A stretch of 64,000 nt of DNA, taken from contig JAVMKO010000006.1 in the NCBI GenBank assembly GCA_032164245.1, positions 37,660,319 through 37,724,318 of the forward strand. The letters are read 5' to 3'. Of the stretch, positions 46,315-58,114 are shown in pieces. Each line of letters begins with the position of its first letter. Position 1 is the first letter of the stretch. The stretch comes from Sternotherus odoratus. Its lineage: Eukaryota > Chordata > Testudines > Kinosternidae. Below the pieces are notes generated by a model, which saw nothing but the letters and a program-made list of their open reading frames with translations, was not told where the DNA came from and made no database searches. Position numbers and translations under genes: made by a program.

Positions 46315-49300
46315 TCTTCCAAAAGGAACCAGAGCTCTTTAAAGGAGTTATTTTGAATTTAGCTTAGAATTTGTTTATTTTTTGCTCTTCCCGTGGCCTC
46401 AATCAGATCATATGCAAAATAAATCTGCAAGAATGCTAGGAAAAGAAAGTGATTAATAATGCTATAGATTTTTTTTCTACTCAGAAGATCTCCATGCATT
46501 CTGCATTTTCCTTTTAGCCATATCTAGTCTCTGCTTGATTATATAATATAGTAGATGCCACATAGGATTTTATTTTGTACACTTCATCCGGCTAAAACTT
46601 CCATTGTGCCTTAGTTGGCACTCTGATAAATGATACACCGTTTTCATTTCATTACAGTGCATTCTAACCAATAAGTACCTTGTCTGTCAACTCAGCTACC
46701 ATTGTTGCAAACCGGTTCCCTTAGTTTTCAAACCTAGAGCCTTAAAGCAGCTATTTCACCCCAACAGGAGATATACACCTATCATCAGTTTGAGGATGAC
46801 AGTGGTTAGTCCATACAATGAGTGTAGGGCATGATTTTCAGAAGTGCTGAACACCTGCAGCTCTCACTGATATTGATTAGAGCTGGCCATGCAATCAGAA
46901 CCTTTTGAAAATCAGGCCCATAATTTTCAAATATTTCCCTTACAATCTCAAACTAAATACTAGATCATGGCCATGGTCAGTTGTGTAAACTGAGCCAATG
47001 ACCACCTGAGGATAGTCCTGGGATCATCATGGTGGCCATTTAATCCTGATTCAGAAAGCTAGTTATCTCTCTTGATGGTGATGAGCATGATTCACAGTCT
47101 CAAATGCAGAGTGCTGGAGATTGGTAGGGTTGGAAATCACAGAGGCTGAAAAACAGTGATTCTTTTTTGAAAATGGAGTGAATTCCTTGCTCCTGTTTCT
47201 TTTTGCTTAGATGCTTTTTTTTAATGTTGGTGATATTTTAAGGTACTCATTAAATTATGCTTTGCTTTATTGGGCAAGTGATATTGCAAAGCCAAGTCTT
47301 GCTTGCCTTACACATCTGGAGGCCAATTGATTATAGGGAAGTGACCAAGATTTGGCCCAAGCTTTGGAGCTAAAATGTGAATGTTGTTGGAAACTGTTTG
47401 CCACAGGGCACCAGGCAGGCACATGGTTGTACTATTGACATAGACTAGAACTATAGACGTTGCATTTATAAGTATGATTTTTTAAAAAAATCTGTTCTGT
47501 CTAGGTAGGTTGTAGAAATGACATTTCAGAAATGAATGTATCATATTCAAAAGATTGATACTGTGGCAACTCAGCCCCTTCTGTGGAAATATCCAGTGGA
47601 TGGACTCTGCATGAGGAAATCTAGGTTAAGATCCTACATCCCAGATAAGTGCCTCCCCTATGGCGGCATTAGGAAAATGGGATTTATATTCATACACAAA
47701 ATACTTCAAATCTGGTGAATCCCCATCATTACACATAGTGCCCAGAGGCTCCACAGGACGCTCAGCCACCCCTCTAGATGTTGTGTGCCTCTGACTCTAA
47801 CAGTGCCAGGCTGAAGTTGCTCTCAGATCTATCCGATGTGAGTTCACAGATGATACCGCTCCAGGTTGTGTAGTATTTCCTGGGGAGACTTACTGTGGGG
47901 TGGGGAACAAGAGTCTTACTCTGTCTCGTTTGTGGGGTGTTTGGGTGGAGACAATACTGCAGAGGTATCTGACTCTTGCCCCAGTACACACCCCTGCTGA
48001 GAAAATCAGTGTGCAGAGGGTCCCCCCTGTGTGTGGGTCTATGAAACAACACAGGCCATGCTTACTCACTTCATCAAGTCTAAAAGTGCTTTTTAGAAAC
48101 ATCACTCACATTTTATAGGGGCCTTACCCTCCACCACTACTGTCACTGACAAAACTCACTCTGAAGTCAGAGTCAGGCCCTGTGCCAACATGCACTCTTC
48201 TTGATGGTTAACAATATTTATGCTTTTTCTGGGTAAAGTGGGTTATATATAAATAAAATTATGTAGAGTGCTGGAGAGAAATATTTCAGCTAAATGCGTT
48301 CTTCGGTGGTTGCTGAAGACAATGGTGGTTAGAGTCCTTTTTATATGAAATTTTAATAAATTTTATTTGAGAATTTGCAAAGCATTTGAAATAATATTTT
48401 GTTTTCTTATACATTTCACATCAGTTCCTGAAGGCATCTTTTTTTTTTCTCGGCTAGTTGCGACTTACTTATTTGGAATAATAACTTTGATCGGACTACC
48501 TTTCTTTCCGCTGTAACACTATAATGTTATACAGCTTTTGATCACTTCACTGTATAATAATAAATACTTTGTTTCACCTCATTCAAGGTGAAAAATGGCA
48601 GCACCACACATTAGTACAGGACAAGTAATTAGTAATGAGGAGGAGGAAAGAATACCTTGTATTGTGTAACTAAGCACCCAATACTGCAACACCCTGGGTG
48701 GTTTTCCTGGCGAGCATTATCACAGCTTGACTTTACTTAGCTTGAGAGAACTGACATCAGAGCACACAAGTTGGTATGTCTGTAGAATTAAGTGCATGAG
48801 TATCACAAGTTCCAATATCTTTGCATGAAGCTCAAGGAAACAAATAATCTTTGCTTAATGTCTCATCAAAGCTGAGTAGCAATTTTGTACTATGTTAAAA
48901 AAACCTACTAATTGCAGAAAAACAGTAAAAAGTAGATTGCAGAGTACTGTATAATATATCTGTTTATTAAGCTAACACTGCATTACAGTATTGCTGGGTA
49001 AAGTGACAGTATAAAAGCACTAGATTGATACCTTTTTAAGGAAACAATAAACACGATTTGAAATGTAGCTCCAAAAATGTAAACATGGCAACCTGTGTTT
49101 TTTGTCTGTTTTAAACAATGCAATGCCTGTCTTAGTGTAAGAGAGATTTCTCTCTCTTTTTAAAAAAAGCTATAAATGAAGGTTAAAATTAGCAATTACT
49201 TTTACAATTATTTGAAGGTCCTTTTTAAATGAGTGATCTCCTGAAAAGTAAAAAGGAATAAAATCATACAGATTTTAAAGCTTTTCACAAAATGTTTTAA

Positions 49301-50434
49301 TAGGAATATAACCGTGTCCACATTAGCAATTATTTTTTAAACTGAAAGGGATGAGCCAAAGTCCACTGAAGTCAGTGGGAGAGTTTCCATTCACTTCAAT
49401 GGATTATGGTTCAGGTCCTTGCTGAGATACTAGAATTTATCCATTCATTTGACAGTATCTGATGTTTTGGTGGGAGAGATTTGCAAATTAGCCTGATGCT
49501 TTTTGCTCCTAAGAAAAGTTCATGCTACAGTTCATCAAGGAACCTACTGAGCCCCCCAAAGAGTTAGACACAGTGAGTTCAGTATTAACTCTGTTTGGAC
49601 TCAGTACCTAATATTGCAACTAGTAGGCACTGTTTACAGGCTTTTTAGGGTTTTATCCTTTTGCTTCCAATCTCCAGTAGTTATTCCTATAATTCACAGT
49701 ATTGTGCTAGAGAGATGATTTGGTAAAAGTGCGCTAGCCCACTGCCTTTGATATTAATTCTGTTTTAAGGAACGCAATAAAGAACAGAAAGCAGAACTTT
49801 CTTTACAGCTATGTCTATGTTAGGATAATCTTTAAAGGCAGAACAGAAATGTTAGATTTTGCTTTCCACCATCATTTCTCCCATAGGAAAGCACTGTTTT
49901 TCTATCAGAAAAAATATTCTCGATTCTGAAATGTGCATAATCAAGGTGAGAAAGGACAGGAAAAAGAATTGTGGGGAAACAATTGAAAAAGAAGGTCTTG
50001 AAAAAGGTTATAATCTTTTTCTCCAGAAGGAGCTTCTTGAACATCACCCTTTTAAAATGCACCCCCGTGTATGTGGCCGCACAGACTTCAGTACATAGAA
50101 TAATAAACTGCTTCAAAGAGAACGTTTTCAGGACACAGTAACAAACAAAAACCTGAAATCAAACAACATGTTAAGCACACACATAAAGACAATCAAAATC
50201 AAACATGTATTGAAGCACCGGGAATGTAGATTACACTGTTGATACATAAATCCCTTTCAGTTTAGGAGCGATGCAAAGTGAGACTGGGTAACAGCTGTTA
50301 TTGAACAGACAGGCGTGTGTTTCTGGTAAGTTATTTCAAAGCCTGATGAAGGACCGGCAATAAACTTTCCTTATTCTATGTGGTTCGAACTGCAAAAGCG
50401 GCCACACCGACTGTCCTTCACAATATGCGTCTCT
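46315..50434. other. intergenic, no gene seen
   Basis: About 4 kb of AT-rich sequence with no recognised gene. GAAGTCAGTGGGAG ... CACTTCAATGG near 49364..49404 is a member of the dispersed word family. SSTR1 transcripts may extend into the right part. Confidence 0.45.
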
Positions 50435-50440
50435 TTTATT
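50435..50440 (-). other. SSTR1: candidate SSTR1 poly(A) signal
   Basis: AATAAA on the minus strand, 944 bp past the SSTR1 stop codon, the nearest I see. Further candidates are possible downstream (ATTAAA at 49296..49301). Confidence 0.3.
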
Positions 50441-51113
50441 CCCTATAGGGTTGTTCCACGGTGAGCGTAACGCGCTCGGGATAATAGCTTCACAGTCTAG
50501 TGCTCCCTTTAAACTTTGCACACCTCCCCGTCCAATACCCTGCTCCATGCGAGCCACGGGGCGGGATATATCTCTCTGTTAGCAACAGCCTGCTGGGCAG
50601 CTCGGAGATAATGAAATAATCGCATTTCTTTCTTAGGAGGCGAGTTTGTTTCCATGTCTGTCGCTTGTGGGGGATGAAGGCTTGTCTGCCCTTTCTCTGC
50701 AGCAGGGGGAAAGGGACCTTTCCTAGTTCTACTCTGAACAGAAATCCTGTCTCCCTTTCCGGTCAGTGTTGGTTTCAGGTAGGACTCAGGGACTGAGTTG
50801 TTAAGCTGTGGCATATAAACTGGGTGATTTCCTAGTTTTTGACAGAACATCCCCGTGTTTTACGGCTGCCAAGGGGCAAAGTCTGCAGTCAACAGTGTAC
50901 CTTCCAGAGGGGTGGGACAATTAGACACCGAGCCACGCAACCCTGAAAAGAGCAGCACATCGATGTGCCACCACAACGGCAAGTGAACCAAGGGGGGGCG
51001 GGGAGACAAGTACAAAAAGAAACAGAGAAAGTCAACAGGAGACCTCACCGACCCACACGCGCTGATCACACACAACGGGGAGGAAGCAACAGACTGAGGA
51101 ACCTAAAGTCCAC

Positions 51114-51140
51114 GTGTGTGTGTGTGGGGGGGGGGGGGGG
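51114..51140. repeat. (GT)n plus G-run
   Basis: Short GT repeat followed by about 15 G, in the presumed SSTR1 3' UTR on the opposite strand. Confidence 0.9.
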
Positions 51141-51383
51141 CGCAGTTAATAATTGACTAGGGGTGTAGTAGCAGGAGCAAACACAACGCCATTGAAATAC
51201 AGAGGGGGTGGGGCGCGGGGCACAGGGAACACGGTGTTGTTCCGTTTCGTGCCCAGCTCTGTTGCTTCCAAACAGAATAATAACAACCCCGCTCCCCCAA
51301 TCCCACCCTCCCTGCCCTTAGTCCACCAGCTCCCGGCTGCCCTACCCCTGCGGGGCGGGCGGGGGAGGCTGCTGCGGGCTTCC

Positions 51384-52583
51384 TCAGAGGGTGGTAATCC
51401 GGGAGGTGCAAGTGCCGTTCCTGTACATGCTCCCCGACTCCAAGTGGTCGGGGGGAAAGTCCTCCACGCTGTAGGCCCTGCTCTTCAGGGCGGTGGCGTA
51501 GTAATCGACCGGCTCCTCCTCCGTGGCGTTGTCCATCCAGCGGAGGCACAGGAGGCGCTGGAAGGAGCGCTTGAAGTTGTCCGAGAGGAAGCCGTAGAGG
51601 ATGGGGTTGGCGCAGCTGTTGGCGTAGCCCAGGATGACGGAGAGCTGGCTGACGGTGGCGTCGTCCTGCTCCACGAAGACGTTGACCAGCTGCACGACGT
51701 AGAAGGGCATCCAGCAGATGACGAAGACCATCACCACCATCAGGACCATGAGGGTGATCTTCCGCTCGGAGCGCTTGCGCTGCTGCCAGCCGGCCTTGAG
51801 CGCCACCACGCGCATCTTGGCGATGATGAGGACGTAGCAGAGGCAGATGGCCACCACGGGCAGCAGGAAGCCCATCAGGAAGGTGTAGACCACGAAGACC
51901 ACCAGCCACCGCTGGGTGGGCTCGGGCATGAGCATGTTGCAGGCCACCGTGCCGTCGCTGTTGGGCGCCGTGCTGGAGAAGATGATGATGGGCAGGATGA
52001 TGAGGAGGGAGAGCACCCAGACGCCCAGGTTGACCAGCTTGGCCACGCTGGGCCGGCGGTAGCGGGCCGCCTTGATGGGGTGCACCACGGCGATGTAGCG
52101 GTCCACGCTGAGCACCGTCAGGCAGTAGACGCTGGTGAACATGTTGACGGCGTCCACGCTGAGCACCAGGCGGCAGAGCAGCGAGCCGAAGGGCCAGTGG
52201 CGCAGCAGGGTGGAGGTGACCAGGAAGGGCACGCTGAGCATCAGCAGCTCGTCGGCCACGGCCAGGTTGAGGATGTAGATGTTGGTGGCCGTCTTCATCT
52301 TGGCGTAGCGCAGGATCACGTAGATGACCATGGAGTTGCCGCACAGCCCCACCAGGCACACCACGGAGTAGATGAAGGAGATGAGGATGGCGCTGCCGTG
52401 CGAGTCGCTCAGGGTGCCGTTCGGGGCGCCCGAGGCGTTCCTGCCCCCCGCCGCCTCCATGCCCCCCGCCGCCGCCTGCCCCAGCGCCCCGCCGGCGCCG
52501 CCGCTACAGCAGCTCCCTCCGCTCGCGCCGCCGCCTCCACCTGCACCGCCCGGGAGCCTGGGGCAGGTGCCATTGGGGAGCAT
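51384..52583 (-). CDS. SSTR1: somatostatin receptor type 1
   Basis: A 399-residue class A GPCR in one exon; human SSTR1 is 391. It binds somatostatin and couples to Gi at the plasma membrane of neuroendocrine and neural cells. Visible: a Gly-rich extracellular tail with N-glycosylation sites at Asn4, 49 and 55; seven helices from about residue 64; Asp144 in helix 3 (the ligand-binding aspartate); DRY at 161-163 then [15 protein letters not shown]; Cys137 and Cys215 for the loop disulfide; CWMPF at 290-294; the somatostatin-receptor signature [13 protein letters not shown] at 320-332; Cys346 as a likely palmitoylation site; and the C-terminal SRITTL PDZ ligand of SSTR1. The frame stays open 11 codons further up, but only from a GTG, so the first ATG (52581..52583, A at -3) is chosen; MLPNGT there aligns to the human start MFPNGT. 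It converges with CLEC14A, as in mammals. The identity of the C-terminus rules out SSTR2-5. Confidence 0.97.
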   Translation of the reverse strand: MLPNGTCPRLPGGAGGGGGASGGSCCSGGAGGALGQAAAGGMEAAGGRNASGAPNGTLSDSHGSAILISFIYSVVCLVGLCGNSMVIYVILRYAKMKTATNIYILNLAVADELLMLSVPFLVTSTLLRHWPFGSLLCRLVLSVDAVNMFTSVYCLTVLSVDRYIAVVHPIKAARYRRPSVAKLVNLGVWVLSLLIILPIIIFSSTAPNSDGTVACNMLMPEPTQRWLVVFVVYTFLMGFLLPVVAICLCYVLIIAKMRVVALKAGWQQRKRSERKITLMVLMVVMVFVICWMPFYVVQLVNVFVEQDDATVSQLSVILGYANSCANPILYGFLSDNFKRSFQRLLCLRWMDNATEEEPVDYYATALKSRAYSVEDFPPDHLESGSMYRNGTCTSRITTL

Positions 52584-52612
52584 CCTCCGCCCAGCCCTCC
52601 CCGCCCGCGGGC

Positions 52613-52693
52613 TCACAGCAGCCGGCGCTGGCCGCCCGCCCGGCTCGGCATCCCGGCGGAGCCGCGGCGTTGTCTCCCGCCCGAGCCGGGCAT
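52613..52693 (-). promoter_or_regulatory. upstream ORF in the SSTR1 leader
   Basis: ATG at 52693 opens a 26-codon frame that stops at TGA (52613..52615), 29 nt before the SSTR1 ATG and out of frame with it. It would lie in the leader if transcription starts further upstream. A translated product is not implied. Confidence 0.4.
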
Positions 52694-52758
52694 GAGGAGG
52701 GAGGAGGCGGCCGCCGAGCCGAGCCGCGCGGCGTTAATTGCCGCTCGCCGGCTGGGGA

Positions 52759-52768
52759 ATGATTAATA
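52759..52768. promoter_or_regulatory. POU-type homeodomain site candidate
   Basis: ATGATTAATA, an AT-rich island in an otherwise GC-rich promoter, 176 bp upstream of the SSTR1 ATG. POU factors are known regulators of SSTR1 in mammals, but a single short match is weak evidence. Confidence 0.3.
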
Positions 52769-53029
52769 GGCGGCGGCGCGTCAGCAGCGACGAAAAGGGG
52801 GAGGGGAAAACCCCACCGGCGGGCGACGTAGGGGGGTGTCCGTCCCGCCGGCCCCGAGCGCGCGGCGGAGCGTCAGGAGCTCAGCCCCGCCTCGGCTCCG
52901 CAGTGCTCAGCGCCCCCCGCCCGCGCCCACCTGCCCGGCTGATAGGCGCGCAGAGACCCCCGAGCCAGGAGCCAGCACCAGCTCCCCACCACCGCCGTCC
53001 TGTGCCCCCGCCCACACACCCCCTCAGGC

Positions 53030-53562
53030 ACAGCACCACCGTACGCACCCCGCCCCTACACACTGTTCCACCGCCACACACACCCCGCCCCTAGGCACAG
53101 CACCCCCCGTACACACATCACCCCTTCACACAGTGCCACCGCCACACAAACACAGCCTGCTCCTCGACACAGCACTGTCATATACACACTGCCCCTACTC
53201 ACAGTGCCACCGCCAAACACAGCCTGCCCCAGGCATAAACCGCTGTACACACACCACCCCTACACACAATACCACCGCCACCCAAACACAGCCTGCCCCA
53301 GGCATAAACCGCTGTACACACACCACCCCTACACACACTACCACCGCCACCCAAACACAGCCTGCCCCTAGGCACAGCATTTCCATACACACCCTGCCCT
53401 TACACAGAGTGCCACGGCCACAGAAACACAGCCTGCCCCTAGGCACAGCACCCCTACACACAGTGCCACCACCACACATACCACACACACCACCAGCACC
53501 TTCACACACACATCTGGCCCTACACACTGCACCACCTACACACACCTACCTTGTCTCTACAC
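53030..53562. repeat. CA-rich minisatellite, about 69-bp unit
   Basis: The word GCCTGCCCC recurs at 53222, 53291, 53360 and 53431, a period of 69 to 71 bp, each unit including ACACACCACCCCTACACACA-like words and ACCGCCACCCAAACACA. Long open frames on both strands are low-complexity artefacts. The array resumes at 54992 and 55909 after two transposons. Confidence 0.85.
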
Positions 53563-54991
53563 TAGAGGTGGGCAAACTACAGCCCATGGGGCACATCCAG
53601 CCTGCAGGACCCCCCTGCCCCAGCTCACCTCCTCTCTGCCTGCTCCCCTGAGAGCGCTGCCACTCTGCTTCTCCCCCCCTCCTTTCCAGGCTTGCTGCAC
53701 AAAAGCCTGGGAGGGAGGGGAATGTAGGGGAAATGTGGTGCACCCCGGAGGAACAGGTGGGGCCGGGGATTTAGGGAAGGGGTTGGAATGGGGGTGGGGA
53801 AGGGTCAGAATTGGGGGGGGGGCAAGGTGGCAAAAGGGATGCGACAGACACCATCTAAAGTCGGCACCTATGACCAGTCACCGAAGAAGAAGACATTTTA
53901 ATTATAAGGCACAGGATAATCCCATAAGAAACCCCAAGCAACAATTCAAAGTTGAATTCTTTAAGCAGGTGCTAGATTGTGCAATACAGTCAGTTGAAGA
54001 ACATTTCATGCAGCTCAAGACATACAGGAGTGTATTTGGGATGTTGTATGATATTCCAAAACTATACCCGAAGACCACCTACACCCAGCAAAACAGGGCA
54101 CCAGAGCCAGTGTTGACACATGATGACATGCACAATATTGATGCGAATGATTTAGGTGATGAACTGAAAGCTCTTTCAAGCTACATTTCAGCAGGATCAA
54201 CTCTAAAGGCTGTTCTGGAAAATATGTTCACAAATAAGATGACCACCCTCTTTCAGATGCTTTTGTTGCTCTGCGCATACTTCTAACACTTCCCGTAACA
54301 GTTGCCAGTGAAGAACGCAGCTCCTCCAAGCTGAAGTTAATAAAAACACAGCTACTCTCCACAATGACACAGGAGAGGCTGGTTGAATTTATAACCATCT
54401 CAATAGAGCATGAGCTGGGCCAGACTGTGGACCTTCAGGAAGCAGTTAAACTCTTTGCAACCAAGAAGGCATGGAAAACACCACTTTGATTATTCAAACT
54501 GATAAAAATGCCAGTGTTTACTCTGCAGACAAGAAAAGTTACATTTGCTGTTCAGGCATTTGAAAGTTAAGTGTTACTTCAATTTTTGAACAAGGCATTT
54601 TAAATTGTTAGTTCTCCTTTATTGGGGTAGGTAGCAGAGCAGTACCATGAGATGAGTAGCACACGAAGAAGGCAGAATTGAGACCTTTCAAAGTTTTGGC
54701 CCAAGCGAGGAGGCATGGGGGGCATCGTTTGAGCTCCCTGCCTCAGGTGGCAAAATGTTGTGGGCCAGCCAGGGGTGGGGTGGGGAGAGGGGGTTGGATG
54801 GGGCAGGAGTCTGGGGGGGGGGAGGGGCTGTCAGAGGACGAGAAGCGGGGCGGAGTGGAAGGGGGCAGATGGGGGTGGGGGTGGCAGGCCATGCTTGTCT
54901 GTTTGGGGAGGCACAGCCTTCCCTAACTGGCCCTCCGTACAATTTTGGAAACCCAATATGGCTCTCAGGCCAAAAAGGTTGCCCTCCCCTG
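53563..54991 (+). mobile_element. hAT transposon with transposase remnant
   Basis: TAGAGGTGGGCAAACTACAG at the left and TTGCCCTCCCCTG at the right are inverted ends. CTCTACAC and TTCTACAC flank it (7 of 8 bases), a hAT-type duplication made within the CA-rich minisatellite. It holds a broken transposase (53874..54489). A fragment of another hAT-like end (AAAGTCGGCACCTATG, 53859..53874) lies just before the coding part, so the left portion is itself composite. Confidence 0.8.
53874..54489 (+). pseudogene. hAT transposase C-terminal part, frameshifted
   Basis: The first frame (from ATG at 53871..53873 to the stop at 54284..54286) carries LKTYRSVFGMLYDIPKL, typical of ZMYM1-like/TTF-type hAT proteins. 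Near 54260 the reading frame changes and continues as VALRILLTLPVTVASEERSS, then SKLKLIKTQLLSTMTQERL, ending at TGA 54487..54489. The second part is the hAT C-terminal dimerisation domain, with ASEERS-S-KLK where ERSFSKLK is usual. The N-terminal zinc finger and most catalytic residues are missing. Dead copy. Confidence 0.8.
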
Positions 54992-55287
54992 TTCTACACA
55001 TAGCACCACCCTCACACATACACACCGTGGCCATATATGTGGCACCTCTACTACATGCCAACACATACCCATTCTATCACCTGTGTGTGTACACACACAC
55101 ACACACACAAAATACATCACCAGCTACCCTGTCTATCACCACTAGGTATGACACAACACCACAACACATTATTACATACCCACTGCACAAATACACACCA
55201 CTCACTAACCATTCCATTGACACCTCACACACCATCACATACCCTCCCTACTGCCACTACAGACACATTGCCACCACTTACATAAAC
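54992..55287. repeat. CA-rich minisatellite, middle part
   Basis: CACCACCCTCACACATACAC, a short (CA)n (55091..55108) and similar words continue the array interrupted by the hAT element. Confidence 0.75.
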
Positions 55288-55908
55288 CAGGGGTGGGGAA
55301 ACGTTTTGGCCTGAGGGCATATCAGGGTTCCGAAACTGTATGGAGGGTCGGGTAGGGAAGGCTGTGCCTCCCAAAACAGCCTGCCCCCCCCCAGCTGCTC
55401 CCTCCCACTTACCGCCCCCTGCCTGCCTGCCTCAGAACCTCTGACCCACCCAACTCCCTCGCTCCTTGTCCCCCCTCCCAGGACTCCCTGCCCCTAATTG
55501 CCCCCCCGACCCAACCCCACTATCCAACCCCACCCCTTGCTTCCTGTCCACTGACTGACCTGACCCCTATCCACACCCCTGCCCCCTGACAGCCACCCCC
55601 CGGGACTCCCACGCCTAGCCAACCCCCCTGTTCCCCATGCCCTGACTGCGCCCCAGGATCCCCTGCCCCTTATCCACCCCGCCTCCCACTTCCTTCCCCC
55701 TTATCATGCTTCTTAGAAAACCAGGACTGGCAGCCTCGCTGTCCAGCTGGAGCCAGCCATGCTGCTGCACTGTGAGCTGAGGCTGCGGGGGCAGGGGAAC
55801 AGCAGGAGAGGGGCCAGGGGCTAGCCTCCTCGTCTGGGAGCTTACGAGCCAGGAAGGATGGTCCCACAGGCTGGATATGGCCCCCGGGCCATAGTTTTCC
55901 CACCTCTG
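55288..55908. mobile_element. hAT non-autonomous element in the minisatellite
   Basis: CAGGGGTGGGGAAACGTTTT at the left and ATAGTTTTCCCACCTCTG at the right are inverted ends; ACATAAAC and AAATAGAC flank it (6 of 8). The interior is C-rich and non-coding. Ends resemble those of 53563..54991, so the same transposase could have moved both. Confidence 0.7.
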
Positions 55909-56144
55909 AAATAGACACACATAGATTACTGCCACCTACCAGCACCACCTCACAGATGGAAACATCATACTCATCACCACACAAATGCACCCCCCCACTA
56001 CCATTTACCTTTCTTGCACACATATTATCAGCATCTTCCCTCTGCAGCACACCCACCCACACATCCACCCACCCACACCACAATCACCACTACGGAAACC
56101 ATTTTCCTTTCATGACTGAGAAGTAGTTCATAGTGATTATATAT
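55909..56144. repeat. CA-rich minisatellite, last part
   Basis: ACCACCTCACAGATGG, CACACCCACCCACACATCC and similar words end the array near 56095, followed by a (TA)n stretch at 56137..56150. Confidence 0.65.
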
Positions 56145-56152
56145 ATATAAAT

Positions 56153-56484
56153 CAGGGTTTCTCAAACTGGGGGTCGCGAGCTCCTGCCGTCGCAACTCAT
56201 GGCAGCGGGGCCGGGGGGGCCAGCGTGCACCCAGCAGCCCGCCCGCTGCGGGGACTGGGGCCGGCGTGCAGCCGGCAGCCCGGCCACGGCGGGGATGGGG
56301 GGCCCGGGTGCAGCTAGCCGCCTGGCCGCGGCGGGGACGGAGGGGGGGCCCAGGTGCAGCCGGCAGCCCGCCCGCGGCGGGGGCCAGGGGGTTGCACCGC
56401 AGCCGGCCGCCGGACCGGAGGGGTCACGGCGCGCCAACGGCGCACGAAAAGGGGTCGCGGGCTCAATACGTTTGAGACCCGCTG
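56153..56484. mobile_element. hAT non-autonomous element, exact duplication
   Basis: CAGGGTTTCTCAAACTGGGG at the left and TACGTTTGAGACCCGCTG at the right, with ATATAAAT on both sides (56145..56152 and 56485..56492). The interior is GC-rich (CCGGCAGCCCGCCCGC). Same family as 35845 and 43855. Confidence 0.9.
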
Positions 56485-56640
56485 ATATAAATGATGATGC
56501 TATGGTAAAAATCTGTTTCTGTTGAACAAACAATGATGTCTCTAATTGCACATGATTTCTGTGTATGCACCATAGTCTCTGGGACTTTTGGGAATTGTGT
56601 GGGTTTATTTTCTTCATTTTTGATTTCTGTTCCAATACAA

Positions 56641-57064
56641 CAGGGGTCTCAAACATGCGGCCCGGGGGCCACATGCGGCCCGCAAAGCCCTTCCCTGCGG
56701 CCCGCCAAGCTTCCTGGCACCCCCCCCCCCCTGTCCCCCCATAGCAGTTTGCAGGACGGAGGGGCCAGAAATGGAGGCTTCTCTGCTGCCTGGCTGGGCC
56801 GCGTGTGTTTCTAGCTCTGGACTTCCTAGATTGCTCTTGCTTTGTTTGCCAAACAGCTGTTGGTGGTGCCTAGTGCTCTCCAGGAGGGAATGGGGAGCTG
56901 CGTGCTCAGAGGAGGAGGTGGGGCAGGTGTGGGACCTCTTGGAAGGGGTGGAGTGGGGGTGGAGCCGGGGCAGCAAGGGCGGGGGGTGTGTCAGTGGTGC
57001 GGCCCTCGAGCCAGTGCACTAGTCCTCATGCGGCCCTCGTGGTCATTTGAGTTTGAGACCCCTG
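56641..57064. mobile_element. hAT non-autonomous element, exact duplication
   Basis: CAGGGGTCTCAAACATGCGG at the left and GAGTTTGAGACCCCTG at the right; CAATACAA on both sides (56633..56640 and 57065..57072). Sub-terminal GCGGCCCGC words repeat at both ends. Non-coding interior. Confidence 0.9.
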
Positions 57065-57072
57065 CAATACAA

Positions 57073-58114
57073 TAATGAATTTAGTGAGCAGGATTTGCAA
57101 ATGATCTTCATATTCATAGGCTATTGCTGTACATGAGTGTTTTATCTTAATGCTATAGTATTTTTTTAACAGAGACGTATTCCTTTCAGTTTGGATTTTG
57201 GAGATCATATATTATTTGAGAAAACATGTTGGCATTGGGACACCTAGATTACAAGGAAAGTGCTTCATATTTGCACAACATTCTTCAAAATCATTACTCG
57301 CAGTGTACTGCATAGTATTGTTCAATAAGCTAGTATTATATAAGTTTAACTGAAGAAGTGATTTGCATTAAAATCTGTTCTGGGAGAACATGAACCAATT
57401 TTCCATCACTAATATGCACTGGGGTTTGAGTAAATAGTTGAAAGCCCATCAAAAAGAATATCTGGTTGCTTGAGACCATTTAGTCTACTAGAAAATCTAT
57501 CATTCATATATTATCCAGTTTTTCATTTAAATGGGAACTTATTTTTGCACACAAGAACATCTATTTCTTATGAGGTATTGGTTAAGGGGTTTCTTTCTTT
57601 CTTATTGTTACAAGACGGTATTTGACAATATTTTGAATACAAATGTTCACTCTTTTTGATTGAAAATGGCAGTAAAGAGGATCAACTCTGAAGCTGCTGC
57701 TGCATTAATAGAACTGTCATCACCACCATGTTTTCACTGCATGTTCCTCTAGTCTCCATTCCCCCCTCCAACATGCACACTCACTTACACCTAGAAGTTT
57801 CCTTCATGTTTCATGAGAACTTTCGCTTTCACATGATGCTTTCTTTCGCACAACGTCCTTCTGCACCTCATGAAACACCGAACTAGTTTATATGATGTGA
57901 AAGAGACTGTTTTTGAAACTGTTTATATATCCTATTAATGATTTTTTAAATCTGAAATGATTGATCCGCAGTATTGAATAATGTTAATGGGAGCACTTCC
58001 TTTGATTTCAATGGGTTTTGGATCAGGCCTTAAAAGAGGCCCTGACTTCAGTGGGTTTATGCCATCAGATGAAATTGGCCCATTCTTTTCAATTTACTGT
58101 AATTTACTGTACAT
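57073..58114. other. intergenic, no gene seen
   Basis: AT-rich. TTGATTTCAATGGGTTTTGG near 58000 is a member of the dispersed word family. No gene. Confidence 0.45.

Larger units (their letters stand above)
52400..53000 (-). promoter_or_regulatory. SSTR1: GC/CpG-rich SSTR1 5' region
   Basis: Dense CpG across the start codon and about 400 bp upstream, ending at the CA-rich minisatellite. No clear TATA box on the minus strand at a usual distance. This looks like a CpG-island promoter; the start site cannot be placed from sequence. Confidence 0.6.

Noticed and set aside
52584..52616. Upstream in-frame extension of SSTR1 by 11 codons
   Set aside because: It begins with GTG, not ATG. The ATG at 52583 has a good context and aligns with the known SSTR1 N-terminus.
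51153..52766. 537-codon plus-strand open frame
   Set aside because: It is the antisense of SSTR1 and its GC-rich flanks. The residues are a His/Asp/Gly-rich low-complexity string with no domain.
53222..53440. Regular repeats that could suggest a CRISPR-like array
   Set aside because: Head-to-tail units of about 69 bp without distinct spacers, in vertebrate DNA. This is a minisatellite.
52836..53651. 271-codon open frame
   Set aside because: Translation of the CA-rich minisatellite (His/Thr/Pro repeats), not a protein.
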